Shown here in pieces: positions 1 to 12,245 of a stretch of DNA of 64,000 nt (position 1 is its first letter; every line of letters starts with the position of its first letter). The DNA is from Moniliophthora roreri. Taxonomy: Eukaryota; Basidiomycota; Agaricomycetes; Agaricales; Marasmiaceae. Both the position numbers and the translations under genes were made by a program. Under the pieces are notes generated by a model, which had not been told where the DNA came from, ran no database searches, and saw nothing but the letters and a program-made list of their open reading frames with translations. Where the stretch lies: NCBI GenBank assembly GCA_001466705.2, contig LATX02000144.1, positions 620,001-684,000 of the forward strand. The letters are read 5' to 3'.

Positions 1-80
1 CCGTTTTTCGCCATTAACAGCCGTGAGCCGCCATCAAGAGTTACGGTTTTACGAATCCGCGGATAAATGAGTCAACATAC

Positions 81-3000
81 CTCACCAAGCATGGTCCGCA
101 TGACAGCACCTAAGACGAATTGGGGTCAGTGATGCCATTCCGTGCATGATAGGTTGAAACCCGGGTGGTCCATTTGTTCGGATGACAGAACAATAGGGAG
201 AGTAAACGTACCAGGGAACCAGCCATGAATACCGATCACGACCACCCTCTTACAGCCCCTCAGCACATCTCTAACATGTCCCTCTGCACCATCTCCCTCT
301 TTCCCTGTTCCGCCAGAACCTTTCCCAGCTATAAAATGACTCATTTGCTCTGCAACATTGCCCTCAGATTCTCCAGCATGCTCCTTGGTCACTCTTTTGA
401 GCGACGACGGATCCTCAAATGGCGGACCTCGACCTTGAAGCACATCCAAAGCCCGTGGTAAAGCCTTACCCCATTCTTCCCAAGTGGAGGACGCAGGCTG
501 ATTGCCAACGACATGTACGCTGCGTGAAGATGCTCGACTGCGCAATCCCGGTCGTTTACTACTGCCGCCTGAGACCTGATCAGAACCCAGTAACCACTTG
601 CCCACGCGTCCTAGTTTGCCCATTACACTGGGAGCACTCCCATCCTTGTCGCTTAATCCGACCCGCTTATGAGCCGATGGAGGAACAGTACTCCTGGGAG
701 GTGTGTGAAATGTATCGGCCCATGTTGGTAACACAAGATTCGGAGGTGCGGGTTTCGTCGCAGGGGGAGGTTGAGATGAACTCTTTCTTCCCTTGTCTTT
801 CTTCTCTGTGGTTGAGGGTGAAGACGGCGACGTGGTTGTATTCGGGGGAGCAGACTTGACTGAAGGAGCAGGGCTCTTCTTCTTGCCTTTCTCTTTATCC
901 TTTCCAAGGAGAGATTCCCCTTCTTGACGAACGGTATCAGAGACAATGATAGTAGGCGGTGCACCTTTTTTAATCTCCTTGTGCTCTTTTGATTTCTCCT
1001 TCTTGATCTTCTTCTCTGGCTCTGAAGAATTCAATATTGGTGCGACTGCAGGCGCCGAACGCACGGATGCTGGTCGATTACCACGGCCACCCCCTTTTCC
1101 TTCTTCTGACTTCTTTAGCCTCTCAATATCTTTATTCTTTGGCTTCTCTTCCGTACCTTTGACCGCTTGTCCCACTGGCGTTTCCTCGTCCTCATCTAAA
1201 TTCATCACCTCCATGCCGTTCTCATCCATCTTCACAATCTCCCCGTGCTCTGTAACCAACTTGGTCCGTTTGGAAACGGTACCGAAGAACGACGCCCATC
1301 CCGAACTGTAGCGACTAGTAATGGTTTGGTCAAGGGGGTTGGAGGTGGATGGTAACGATGTCTCTGCTTCCTTCGGATGTTTACATTCTTCTCGCTGTTC
1401 TTGCTCTGCCTCCAGTGCCCTCTGTCGAGCCAGAGCTTCTTCTTTGATCTTTTCGGAAGCAGTCATGGTCGTTTCACTATCAATTGTAGTGGGAGCCCTA
1501 CCATCTTCCTGACTCTGCTCCTCTTTCGCAATGACGGGCTCAGTGGCATACCATGTCCAAGGCGCAAACCAAGAGCCCCTCGCTGCAGTATCAGATGAAT
1601 GAACCGAGAGGGCCTTGGACGGTTGAACAGCGGTAGCCTCCGAAACAGTAGGATCACGTTGACTTGTCGAGGCTGCTTTGACAGTTTCAATGTCGGATGA
1701 AGGTTTGACGGTGGCAATCGAGGAGTGAGACTGTGAAGATGGATTAGATGTAATAGGAGGCGATACTGGCGGCATGACTTGAGATTGAGAGGCAGGTTTA
1801 TGAGTATCCTCGGGTGTGGTTCCATCTCCATTCCCACTTTCTGCTCCGCTCGTCCATGAACTGAACCACGTACCGGTAGTCGTGGCTGCATTGGCGCTAG
1901 TAGGTGTGTCGACGTTAGTAGGCATCGAACTGGACCTTGGCTTGGCAGTACTCCTCCCGTCGTCTACACCGAGCGCTTCCTTCCCAACGGCATTGACTTG
2001 ACTCTCACTCTCGCTTTCACTCTCACTCTCTTCTGGCACAGAAGTTGCGATATTTCCAGGCGCAGCCCTAGTCGAGGCGGCGGATCCCCAACTAATGTAA
2101 TCCCACCAAGAATATCGAGCCTCAGGAGAGGTAGAGGATTCAAGGACTGGCGAATCGGCACTGGAGCTGTCAGTCGTAGTGGCAGTGAACATATCATCGA
2201 TGGTCGTGGTAGTTGTGATTGTGGATGAGTCGTTGGTCGTGGTCATAGTGGTGAGGATGCCTTCCCATTGTGCCGCGGTAGTAGATTCAACGGTCGACTC
2301 TGGCTGGTTAGCATCGTTCAGTGACATTGCTGTACAATCATAATGAATCTCAACTCCAATAGAATGAAATAGAAAGATAATTACAGTCCTCCGAAGCACC
2401 TGCAGTCCCATCTTTGGTTGTTTCCGTATCCCGGTTGTCTCCCTTTGAGTTGACTTTACTAACCACCTCTTCTAATTTCATCTTCTGTCGACCGAGTAGA
2501 GGCAAGCTAATTGTGAACCTGCTCGAACTCGGGTTGAGAGAGTTGAATCTAGCACGAACAGTGGCGTCTCCGTCAATCGAGCTATCGCCAGGCGAGTGGA
2601 CAGGGAGTACTTGTGGGGGCCGTTCGTCATCAGAAGCATTGGTAGGCGTCTGAGCTAAACTAGGAACATGGTCTTCATCAATAGATGAAGGGAAACTAGA
2701 CGAAGAACCGGAAAGTGGTGGCCTTTGGGGGTGTTGACGATCATCTGAGTCTGGGAATGAAATGGATTGAAGGGGCGATGGGGAGGTCGGGGACGTGCCT
2801 GGACGAGGGGAGGGTGGGAACCATGTGCGGCGCGAACTGGAGTTAGAGGCGGCCTTGATGGGAGTAGAAGGCGAGCCCAATACAATGGATGCTGATTCAA
2901 CGACACTCTCAGGCACCGGCGCGGTCTCTGTAGTGGGTGTTTCCAATTCTCTTTCTGACTGCATGGTTGTTGCATCGTACTCTGTCCGTCCTGTCTGTTT

Positions 3001-3639
3001 GAGTGCATCTGTATCCCATTCTGATTGCTTTGGCTCAGACGAGAGAGAAGCTACAGCTTTGCCCTTCTCTCTGCCTTTGGCACGACCGAACGAAGCGAAC
3101 CACGAGCTGTTCGCAACCGGTGAGCTAGGGGTAGCCTCGGTGGGTTGGCCCAGGGATAATGAAGAGTCGGGTGGGGGTGAATTAGATAATGTGTCGGTGG
3201 TGATGGTTGCAGGCTGGGATGTTGTGTCCTCGAGTTTATCAGGTGTCGCAAGTTCATTCGCTTCATCGACCATATCGTCGAGTTTGCTACTCCGTCTTCT
3301 TAGAAACCCGGACGGAATTCGGCTCCTGCTTCCTGTACTACTCGACGCCCTGCTCAATGCCTGCTTTGATTGGAACTCTCTCGAGTCCAACTGCGGTTCA
3401 GCTATCACCAGTGAAACACTGCTTTGGGCACTGCTTCCCTTGGATAACGAAAGCGCTCTCCAAGCTGGATTGGAGGTGCGACTGGATCCTTCTCCAGTGG
3501 AATACGTGGATGTCGAACGTGTCGAACGTCGTGAAGCTGACCGACGACTTGCGGACTGCGGAAATGGAATTCGAGCAGTTTCAGTGAGTTGCCTAGATTT
3601 TGACGACGGCGATGGAGATGATAAAGAACTTGTGCTCAT
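81..3639 (-). CDS. Large disordered protein with alpha/beta-hydrolase-like motif, 5' part only
   Basis: Function is not established. Three exons can be spliced: 3639-2385, 2329-212 and 109-81, each joined in frame by GT-AG introns. The 3' part lies beyond the left edge of the window, so about 1,130 residues are visible. The start at 3639 (MSTSSLSS) was chosen because the upstream in-frame residues look like untranslated sequence. Nearly the whole visible protein is low complexity, rich in Ser, Thr, Pro and Lys, with repeated Trp/Phe motifs (SWFASF, SWWDYISW, TWFSSW, SWFAPW, GWASFF). At its end the sequence becomes ordered: VVVIGIHGWFPG followed across the intron by AVMRTMLGE. The G-x-HGW pattern resembles the oxyanion-hole strand at the start of a lipase-like alpha/beta hydrolase fold; fungal proteins with a long disordered leader before such a domain are known. 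The catalytic serine would lie outside the window, so hydrolase activity is inference. A CACGTG sits about 150 bp upstream. Confidence 0.6.
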
Positions 3640-3932
3640 CGACGATGACGATGAGCAGACAGGAAAGGATAAACGATGAGAGAGTATGCAGTAGAAGAAA
3701 GGGGACTGGGGATTCCAGGAAAACGTAACACGCAGAGGGAATAACACGTTCACTCAGCGCACCCAAAGACGTCACCTCACTTCAAATACCACGTGCCCGT
3801 AATATTTCCTTGTGAATTGTGAAACGCGCGATGAGGTCGGTGGCACAGTCTACAATCAAAGGCTGCTGGTATATCTATTATACAGATACATCGTCCTTGA
3901 TTATCCCTAATCACATAGGCATGTCATATCTT

Positions 3933-5943
3933 TCAATAATCAACGGCAGCTGACTTCCTTGCGAAAATCTTCCCTTGATGTACGGTCGAGTAAGCACCCT
4001 TTACACATGTCATCAGTCCCTGAAGCATGTTATGCGGAACAGAGACATACACGTTCGCCTTGATGATATGATCGTCTGTCGGCTTGAAGGCAAAATTTGT
4101 GAGCAAAATGAAAACGAATGCCTTAATCTCAATCATCGAGAATCGCATCCCTATGCATGACTGATTGACCATCAATGTCGCATCGCCGTACAAGGGGAAG
4201 CGAGAACGTACCCTTGGCCCAGCAGAGAACGTCAAGATATTCGAAAATAACCCTGGCTGCTCCAATACCTTGTTCGGCAGCTTTTCCCAACGATCAGGAC
4301 TACACCCTCATCATCAACATACTGGGGCAAATTTTAAGATGAAAATACCAACTTGAATACCCACGCATCCTCGCCCCATACTTCCTTGTCCAAATTGAAT
4401 GCCTCCACTGACACATGCACGAAGCTCCCCTTTGAAAGTAGAACTTGATGCCTTTTGTCCTCCCCAACAGGATACATAGTCGGCACCAAATCGTCTCTAG
4501 TCGCAACCCGTATACTCGAATGAACCGGAGGAATAAGCCTCAACGCCTCCCTCACTACGTTATGCAGATACGGTAGTTCCGCAATCTGCTCGTAAATAGA
4601 TTGAATCTCTTCCTCCGAGAACTCTAATTCCGAGCTGGAAGCAAGAGGAAGCAACTCATCACGTAGACGGGACTGCGTATCGGGGTGTGTAGCGAGGAGA
4701 TATAGCAACCAAGTGACGGTCAGAGATGACGTATCCGACCCAGCAAACATGAACGTGTTGATGTTATTCAGGATATCTTCGTCGCTTATTCGGTGCTCTG
4801 GAGGTAAATCGACGGCATCATTCGATTTCACTGTCGGATCTTGTCATTAGAACTCACTAACACTTGAGCTAGACATTCACTTACAAAGCAACGTCAACAG
4901 ATCCTTCCCCTCATATGCATACCCACTCTTAATGCCGTCTGCTATCTTTCTTTTTTTCTCCTGTATGAGATGCCCGGCAACACGCCGTATGACAGATTGA
5001 CATCGCTCAACTGTTCGGGCGATTTTGTCGGGCTGGTCCGGCATCAATATCAACAACTCTCAGCCTGAGTGATGGAGTGGTGTAAACTCACGAATAGCTT
5101 GTTGAGATACGGTATGTACACCGTCATGAGAGTCCGGAACATGTTACTCTGCGAGATGGCCACCTCAAACATCTCCTTGTAGGCAACAAATAGTTCGTTT
5201 GTTTCGTCTTGAATCGCGTTAAAATTGTAGTCAAAACCTATATTCATTGTAAACACGCCAGCATGTCATACAGAGCGAAGCTACGCACCAGCCAAACCAA
5301 TGACATCAAACGTTGCCCTACTAACCCAATGGCACACATCTACGATCGCCTCACGCTGTTTTTCCGCATCCCTATCCAGCATCGCAGCCCACTTGTCTTT
5401 AAGCTCCTCGCCCTTTCGAAAGACTAATGGCACCAATGCTCTCATGTTTTGAATCGAAAATGCTGGCGTAGCGACGCGTCTTTGTCGTTTATGTGTCTGG
5501 CCTTCCGCCGACAACATGCCCTCCCCGATCAAGGACGTGATCAATTTGCGCGACTGCCATGGTTTCTCGTAGACCTGAGTGTTTTTGAGGACATGTGATA
5601 GGGACAGGGGGTCGAGTGTAAGAAGCCGGTCATCCCAAGGGCCCACACCACGAATTCGGATGCTTCGGCCATACTTTTTGACAAAGTTCTCATAGACCAA
5701 GGGTGAATGTGCTGGGCTGATAGAAATCTGTCAGACCAAGACCAGGAAATTGCTTTGATTCCAGTATAGTGCTCACTCAAGTACGGCATAAAGGTGGTTG
5801 GCAAAAAGGCTTTTCACAGGGGGACCGCCAAGACGTCGGAGCGGGTTAACACGAGGAAGGATGAAGAGGTAGTAAACCAATATCCCTGCCAGCACCACCC
5901 CCGTCGGAGCCACTAGGAAAGGAAGAGAAAGGGAATGGAACAT
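3933..5943 (-). CDS. Cytochrome P450 monooxygenase
   Basis: A haem-thiolate monooxygenase, expected to be anchored in the endoplasmic reticulum and to take electrons from P450 reductase. The start at 5943 gives MFHSLSLPFLVAPTG, a hydrophobic N-terminal membrane anchor, followed by the proline hinge region LRRLGGPPV. Further family marks appear in order: the C-helix WxxxR-type segment (HKRQRR), the I-helix oxygen-activation motif AGSDTS, the K-helix ExxR in VREALRL, PDRW, and the cysteine-ligand loop FSAGPR/SCIGMRF. That loop is split by a 51 bp intron (4161-4211) between Arg and the Ser-Cys. Exon 1 is 5943-5777 and exon 2 starts at 5716; several further short introns follow. The stop is at 3933. 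The overall shape resembles the CYP4/CYP3-like clans expanded in basidiomycetes, but I cannot assign a CYP family or a substrate. No other secondary-metabolism gene is adjacent. Confidence 0.9.
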
Positions 5944-6594
5944 GACGGTAAGAGAAGGAGTTCATTCTGTCGCGTAGTGATGTGGATAACAATAAAGAGC
6001 GAGTCGGATCTCCACACACCGATTACAATTCTACTCGCTCGCCAATATACACACACTTGGTAGTATTCAGGATTCGGCGAATATGTGGAACATGTAGTCC
6101 ATGATAAGAAAGCTTGAAGGACCTACATAAAGACCCAAGGTTGACAGAAATTGACAATCTTCCGCTTCGGCCCTCACAACGCAGTTATGGTAGCAATCCG
6201 GCACGCCCGGCAGGGTGTGCAGGAGGAGTTTGAGTGGTCGACGGTGGTCGGATCCAAGGAGTTTGCGGACCCGATACGCACTTTGCGTTCATCTTTGAAG
6301 ACTTCTCAAATCGAGGATGCCTTCCGAGTCGATGGCCCCTTTTTGTGTAACGAGATTCCCAACGAGGGCCGAGGAAATTCAAGGTGGGTGTAGATATATT
6401 CAAACAAAAAGATGTGTTCCTCCGAGTTCGCGATTTCGCCGAAGTCATTGGACTAGCCGCTCATGATTGCATGAATTACTGTCACAACCCAGGTTAGAAA
6501 CGCAATTTACATTTATAAAAAGGAAGAGCCATCTTCAGACGATAATTAGCTTGCACAATAAGTATCACCCTCTAATTCAATACCTCACACAATC
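5944..6594. other. Intergenic, with a possible coding remnant
   Basis: No convincing gene. Positions 6151-6390 (+) hold an open 80-codon frame and 6392-6484 (+) hold another frame reading VGVDIFKQKDVFLRVRDFAE and onward. Both look protein-like but lie in different frames with no clean splice junction between them. They may be remains of a decayed gene. No family was recognised. Confidence 0.3.
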
Positions 6595-7403
6595 TCAATA
6601 AATTCCGGGAAAAAGCCTCCAGGGAACCTTCTTCGCCCATTCATCCCATCCATGCTTGAATATTTCCCTGAGAGCCACATCTTCCTTCTCCATCCGCTTC
6701 AGCAAACCGACCGTAACCAATCCCGTCACGCCCAGGTACAATATCATAGCAAACTTCCCCAACTTTGTGCTCAAAATCCCACATTCATTCGCCCAGGACC
6801 CCTAGAGACAGGGAAGCATTTAGTTTGATTGAGAAAAGCGACGGACCTACAGGTGCTAGATGTAGAATGGCAATACCCATCACCGTACAGACGACTCCCG
6901 TATATCCAGGATGACGAACGAGAGCATACGGACCAGTCGTCACCAGTCGATGCTCTTTTCTAATGCTCATCTCAAAGGTGAACAGTCTACCAAGCTCGCG
7001 ATAGCATGCATAGCGTATGAAACCACCAAAGGTTGCCAGGAGAGTGCCCATAACGAACATAGGCGAGGCATGGATATGATCTACTCGTCCTCTGCTGTCA
7101 AGAACCGACAGCAACGTCTGCGAGATCCCAACAGAGCGTGTGTAGGTAGAGAAAATCACTAGCCACTCCGCAAGGGCCGCAAACCAACACATGCTCTGTT
7201 GAGTGGATGAGCGATGATGTAAATATTTTTTGAGGTCAAGGACACACCTTGACAAAGACGGGACAGCACCTCTGCTTAACTAAGAACTCCCAGCTGGTGG
7301 AAGGCGCTTCTTCGCCCTTCAGAGGCGGGGGGTGAGGCGGTGTCATGGTGACTTGCATCCCAATCATCGCAAGAGCAAGGCAAGGAATCCTCCAGATCGA
7401 CAT
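6595..7403 (-). CDS. Protein-S-isoprenylcysteine O-methyltransferase (ICMT/Ste14 family)
   Basis: Methylates the carboxyl group of prenylated C-terminal cysteines on CaaX proteins such as Ras and mating pheromones, using S-adenosylmethionine in the ER membrane. The diagnostic C-terminal block is present: HRLVTTGPYALVRHPGYTG, matching the ICMT/PEMT consensus for cofactor binding, followed by hydrophobic segments and the conserved end of the family, HGWDEWAKKVPWRLFPGIY then a stop at 6595. Hydrophobic stretches near the N-terminus (WRIPCLALAMIGM) and at FAALAEWLVIFS fit a multi-pass protein. There are at least three exons, with introns near 7195-7250, 6800-6860 and possibly elsewhere. The start at 7403 (MSIWRIP) is preferred; an in-frame ATG at 7421 (MSFFFT) would add six residues. 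A TATA-like box lies about 50 bp upstream. Confidence 0.88.
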
Positions 7404-7453
7404 GGTGAAGAAGAACGACAAGTTAAAAACCCCTGCTCCTCCTCTGGGGGTGA

Positions 7454-7460
7454 TTATATA
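7454..7460 (-). promoter_or_regulatory. TATA-like box upstream of the ICMT gene
   Basis: The minus strand reads TATATAA here, 33 bp before the first possible ATG (7421) and about 50 bp before the preferred ATG (7403). The spacing suits the second start, which would leave a short leader. The site is nearly symmetrical, so it would also read as a TATA box on the plus strand, where no gene follows. Confidence 0.45.
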
Positions 7461-8436
7461 AAGGGACGTATTCCAAATCCAAGGACCAAACCCAGGATGC
7501 CCGGATGCGGCCTGAGACCTAAGGCACCTAGGCGAAGCTATCGCCTATCATGTGGATTCCTTCTCTCTTTACCCTAGAGGATAATTGTAGAACGAGTCGC
7601 TGACCGATTGTGGCACCTCCGGAATCACTAGATGGGTTCTCTCAGGAGCAAGGACTTGGACCCCGCGGCGCGGTGAATCCCTCTCAGGAAATGAAATTCG
7701 TAGTTCTGGAGCCAAGATCTTGTCCTCGATAGTGTGTCCCGGTGTTTGATGTTCCTGTAGTGTCCAATAAGTAATCCCGAGTTTGTCGCGCCGACTGGTG
7801 CGTGTAAAGACCACAAAGAGTTATTAATCAGCTTTGCAACTTCCATTCCCACCACTTGTTGCAAAGGTAAGCCATTCTGTCCACCTATAGACGTCGCGGT
7901 AGGTGTTCTGGTAGGGCATTCATGTCCATTCTATACATACACCATAAAGCAACTACATGAGTAAGTTGGGACGGGAGAAGGCAAGCAAATGATTTAAAAG
8001 ACTCACAAAGTGAATAGCGAAGCTACACGGAGCTAACCATGCTGATAAACATTCCTTGTCAGAACATGCTACTGGCTATGATCCTCCTTGTGGTCTACGG
8101 TGCTTCAAATGAATACCAAGGAAGTGCTGACGGTATCTGGATGGTTGCGTGCCTGTTCATATCATTTCAAGCATATCTAGATGCAGACTAACTTAGCTAG
8201 ATGATTCGTAGGCATTCAGATTGACCTTAGTGTTCAGCAAGAACGTAATCATGACTTTGACGTGTACTGATATCATCGTAAGTCCCGCGAATGTAATTAA
8301 TATGTTGACTGTATACTTGTCGATTAAAGTGAGAGCACCAAGATGTTCATCAAGCGGAGGGTTTTGCTGAAATTTATTACAATGCGTATAAGTCTGTTGG
8401 TATAAGAACTGTGCTGCAAGCGTCTATTTCCCCATA
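7461..8436. other. Intergenic, no gene seen
   Basis: About 1 kb between the ICMT promoter and the end of the OSCP gene. Only short frames (81 codons or fewer) occur, on both strands, with no recognisable domain, splice pattern or repeat. It is AT-rich toward 8200-8430. It may hold the 3' untranslated region of the OSCP gene. Confidence 0.5.
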
Positions 8437-9182
8437 TCAAACAGCCTCTGTAAAAGTTCAAAAGAAATTAAGACAGTCTTTAGTTATAGTGGATACGAAA
8501 GCGTACGTTGTAGTGCATTGTTGAGTTTGGTGACGCGTGATTGTGCGCTCAAGTCGATGGTCTTGTCACCAAAGTCCACGACGATGCCTCCGAGAATGGA
8601 GGGGTTGACCTTGAAAAAGAAAATCAATTAAACGCCTCCTATAATGTTCAAGAAACACACCTTGTTCTCAATTTTGAGCGATTTTGCCTGCTGGGCTGTC
8701 TGGGACTGCTTGAGGACAGTCTCAAGGCGAGAAAGGACATCCTTCTGGAGCGGTGCGGCGGAAGTGACGGTGACGGTGAGCTCTCCCTTGTACTTGGAGA
8801 CCAGCTCGTTGAACCCCTCAATGACACCCTCTGTCTCCCCCAACCGACCATTCTCGGAGAGAACCGACAAGAGGTTCTTGGTGATCTGTGAGACGGGTTC
8901 CTTCTTGGAGCCCTCTACTTTGGAAAAAAGGGCGGTGAGACCAGCTGCTCTATCCTTGGCCGAGAGGGTGGGATTGTTGATGAATGCATTTATTTCGGTG
9001 CTCTGCTTGATGGTGGAGGCGACATTGGCAAGTTCGGTGTGAACTTTGGTGAGGGTCTGTGGTGATTGTGCGAGAGCTGCACCGTAGACTGCATTAGAAT
9101 ACTTGAGAGCAATGGCTGATGCCGCACGACGACCGAGAGCTGGTGTGGTCGATATGGAACGTGCAGCGGACGTGAGCAGCAT
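8437..9182 (-). CDS. ATP5: Mitochondrial F1Fo-ATP synthase subunit OSCP (subunit 5)
   Basis: OSCP joins the catalytic F1 head to the peripheral stalk of mitochondrial ATP synthase. The start MLLTSAARSISTTPALGRRA is an Arg/Ser-rich presequence typical of matrix import. The mature part shows the OSCP/delta family pattern: RYSNAVY-like ALKYSNAVYGAAL, FINNPTLSAKDRAAGL, a helical middle, then GELTVTVTSAAPL and the C-terminal VNPSILGGIVVDFGDKTID. The main exon runs from 9182 to about 8633. A second exon encodes the NPSILGG block (about 8610-8506). After a final intron, the last coding bases at 8447-8437 give LNNALQQAV and the stop. At roughly 210 residues the length is normal for the family. ATP synthase subunit f is also in this window, about 54 kb away. 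Confidence 0.93.
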
Positions 9183-9809
9183 TTTTTATGGGATGAACGT
9201 TGAGGAAGTTAAATTTCACGGTGCAGACCGGAAGGAGGGAGACAAAGTCAGGTGACTGGCAATGACATCAAGCACAGCCTCACACCCCGGGTCCACGGAC
9301 TCATGCGGCCTGCAGTACGCAACGAGCGCACATCTGCATCCAGACGCCCGCAGCTTGCCCACAGCCCTATCAATGTAATAACTCCAAGGGAACTCCAAGG
9401 ATCAACATAAGCGCGGCATCGGCAAGGTCGAAACGTGGACAGCGGGCTGGTTTCCAAAAATGGAATCTATAACGGGTTTATAATTTTGGGGCGATCGCTC
9501 GAGGCCGCTGGCCGCGATCCTTTCTTCACCAGTCGTCACGGCGAGTGGAGTTGTTTTAATCTGACGCAAATTTCTCTCCACTCGTCAGTCCTTTCCTTCA
9601 GAACCATCATCCCGACCCACAGGCAGCCCCAGTGAACGAGAACAAAGTGTCCTTATTGTCCATACCGAGTCCGCATTGTCTGTCACCGAACAATAGGGAC
9701 CCATCCGTAAGCGGTACAATGGCACGCTTATTACACGCTCTCTAACCTATTTATCTTTGTGGCAGAGTGAATCAGTAAACCCCCTTCTACCCATTCACGC
9801 CCTTTTACG
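9183..9809. other. Divergent intergenic region, no gene seen
   Basis: This 627 bp segment separates the start of the OSCP gene (minus) from the start of the FLC-like gene (plus). It presumably carries both promoters. Short overlapping frames exist on both strands but none shows a recognisable protein. Many short G/C-rich words (CTCGAGG, GGCCGCTGGCCGCG near 9498-9516) occur without an obvious repeat. Confidence 0.5.
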
Positions 9810-12245
9810 ATGTTCTCTTCACTCGCCCGGCTGCGAGTTGTTCTCTTTACGACTTTTCTCTTTGCATTCTTCGCATCAGCCAGAGAAGATAAACTATGTG
9901 AGTCGCATACCATATATCGTATTTCCCGTATCCTAATATGTGCCCTACACAGTCACGTCCTCAGTTACTTATTGTCGACCCCCAGAATCCCTGCTAGTCC
10001 AACAGTTCGATGTCACCTACTTTGCCAAGAACCATTCCGTGTCCTTCAATATCACTGCGGCCACCGTTGTCCGTGCACTCCTACAACTCTGTTGTATCAC
10101 TCACTGACAATCAGTTCTAGATCCCAAACCTTGATGTTACGGCCAACTTGTTCTTGAATGCTTATGGCATGAAACCTGTCAACCTAACACTGGATTTCTG
10201 CACCATTCTTGATGGTGCTCTCTGTCCCCTTCCCATCCACGACTTCTCCGGCCATGCATCCCTCACCATTCCCGACGAGTTTAGTGACCGCATCCCGGGT
10301 ATTGCATACAAAATCCCCGACCTTGAAGCATTCGCGCAACTGACGCTCACGGAGAGGGGTACCGGTGATGTCAAAGCCTGCGTTCAAGCTACACTCGCGA
10401 ACGGTTGGTCCACTCATCAACCCGCAGTAGAGTGGACAATCGGTGGTATCACCCTTGCAACCTTCCTTGTCGCCCTTTGGCAATCCAGATCCCCCAACAC
10501 CATCCTTCCTTTTCGGCTTCTTGATATGATTTCATTTTACCAGTCAATTGCCTCAAGTGCATTCTTGAGTATCAATTATCCATCATTATATCGTTCATTC
10601 ACATTGAATTTCGGCTGGTCCATGTCGTTATTCACCACCCGCTCCGCAGCTGTCCAATTTGCGATCAATGATATGCGAGCTCGCACCGGAGGAGGTCTTG
10701 CCAACTCAACTACAAACTCTGCAGTGGGATTGGTGAACAGGAAACTATCTCCCTTCAATGATTTCGCTGCAGCATCGCCTGTACAACAGTCAATGACGGA
10801 GATTTCCTCATCATACTACTCCAGGATCTACAACGCAGCTGGCAACTATACTCAGCCGCTCGCCAAGTCAATCCCACTCCGGCAGCTTGCAGCGGACTCC
10901 AATGCTGTTCAAACTGTAACCGAGGATTCTTCTAATGTATTGCAAGCTGGCATACCCATATACGTCAACAGTCTCCACATCGCGACGGCTAATGCATTCA
11001 TGACTGTGTTCATTTGTGCGTTGGTCCTCATCGGAATCGCATTGTTTATCTTTGGATTGGCGTTTGCGGTGTTGTTTGTTATGGAGCGCTTCAACCTCGG
11101 CCAAGATGACACGCGGTTGAAGCTGAGATATTCTTGCACCCCTTTGATTAGAGCTTGGTCTCTTCGTTTGGTATGTTTACACAATCATCTCTCACCGTTG
11201 TAGATGCTGAGACCTTCTCTAGGCCTTGATCATGTTCTTCCCAATCGTTCTTTTTGCTTTGTACCAGTGGACACTGGACGATTCTTGGCTCTCTGTCTTA
11301 CTTTCCGTGATTTCGTTTATCGCGATCATGGCAGGTATCTCCTACGTGTTCTTCTTAATTTTCCGCCAAGTGCGGCGTTCGGATACGTCTGCATTATATT
11401 CAACTACCGGATTCCTGCAATCCCACGGTCCGGTATATGCACAGTACCGTAACGCGCGGTATTACTTCTTCCTGGTTTTTATTATAGGAGCTTTCCTTAA
11501 GGCTCTCTTCATTGCCGCTGCCAAGTCCAATGGCCTGGCCCAAGTCATCTTGATCATCTTGGTGGAGATTAGCACCTTCGTCGCTCTACTTACGTTGCGT
11601 CCACACAAGACTCGAGGAGGCGATGTTTTCTCCTCGTTCTTGACCGTCATTCGTATTATTTGTGCCGGGCTTCTATTTGCTTTCGTTGAGAGCTTTGGTG
11701 TCCAACCCATCCCTCGTGTGGTAATCGGCGCTGTGATTGCGGTGATATTCTCGGTGTCGATTATCATCATCGTTATCAACCTCATTCTCAATCTTGGTAG
11801 TCGGCGTCTGGGGAGAAAGAAGGATGATGACAAGCCCAGCCGTCCTGCATCCCGACAAGAATCCGCGGATATTATGCTGGAGAAGGGTCTGCGTTCACCC
11901 CACTCTGACTCCGAGTCCACCGTTACTCGAGCTAGAAACCCAACTCCCGACCACAACATTCCTCTTGATCCCGAAATCAACCGACCTTACCCAGCCACTC
12001 CAACGACGGCTCACAGTCCGATAGAGTATGAAAGTACACGTGCTCGTGACTCCGCATCGACAAATTTTGGATCGGTCTTACCACGTAGATGGTCAATAAC
12101 GCCATTACATACGCCAACCTCATCCTCTGTAGATCACTCAACCGCAACCCCTCAAGTTGGTATCATGGCTAGGACATCGGAAGGTACGGAACCTCCATCC
12201 CCAGGATTACAGGCAGGAAAGGATTTGCGTACACATTCGAAATAA
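9810..12245 (+). CDS. FLC/TRP-like multi-pass membrane protein (ML-like plus TRP domains)
   Basis: Belongs to the fungal flavin-carrier/TRP-like family (S. cerevisiae Flc1-3, S. pombe Pkd2 relatives), linked to calcium handling, cell-wall maintenance and ER/Golgi or plasma-membrane function. Exon 1 (9810-9897) encodes a signal peptide, LFTTFLFAFFASARED. Exon 2 (from 9953) gives FTSSVTYCRPPESLLVQQFD, the conserved opening of the lumenal ML-like domain with its cysteines. Exon 3 (from about 10120) carries VIPNLDVTANLFLN and the rest of that domain, up to about 10420. Membrane segments follow from WTIGGITLATFLVALW, through AFMTVFICALVLIGIALFIF, to a cluster after the 11170-11223 intron beginning LIMFFPIVLFALYQW. 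The C-terminal 140 residues form a polar, Ser/Thr/Pro-rich cytosolic tail. The length of roughly 740 residues is usual. Which family member or ion it serves cannot be told from sequence. Confidence 0.88.

Noticed and set aside
946..1311. 121-codon plus-strand frame with a hydrophobic start
   Set aside because: Antisense to the same minus-strand exon; Lys/Glu-rich coding on one strand reads as Phe/Leu/Ser on the other and imitates a signal peptide.
2795..3679. 294-codon open frame on the plus strand
   Set aside because: It is exactly antisense to the Ser/Pro-rich first exon of the minus-strand gene, whose spliced frame continues into an ordered domain. Low-complexity coding sequence commonly leaves the opposite strand open.
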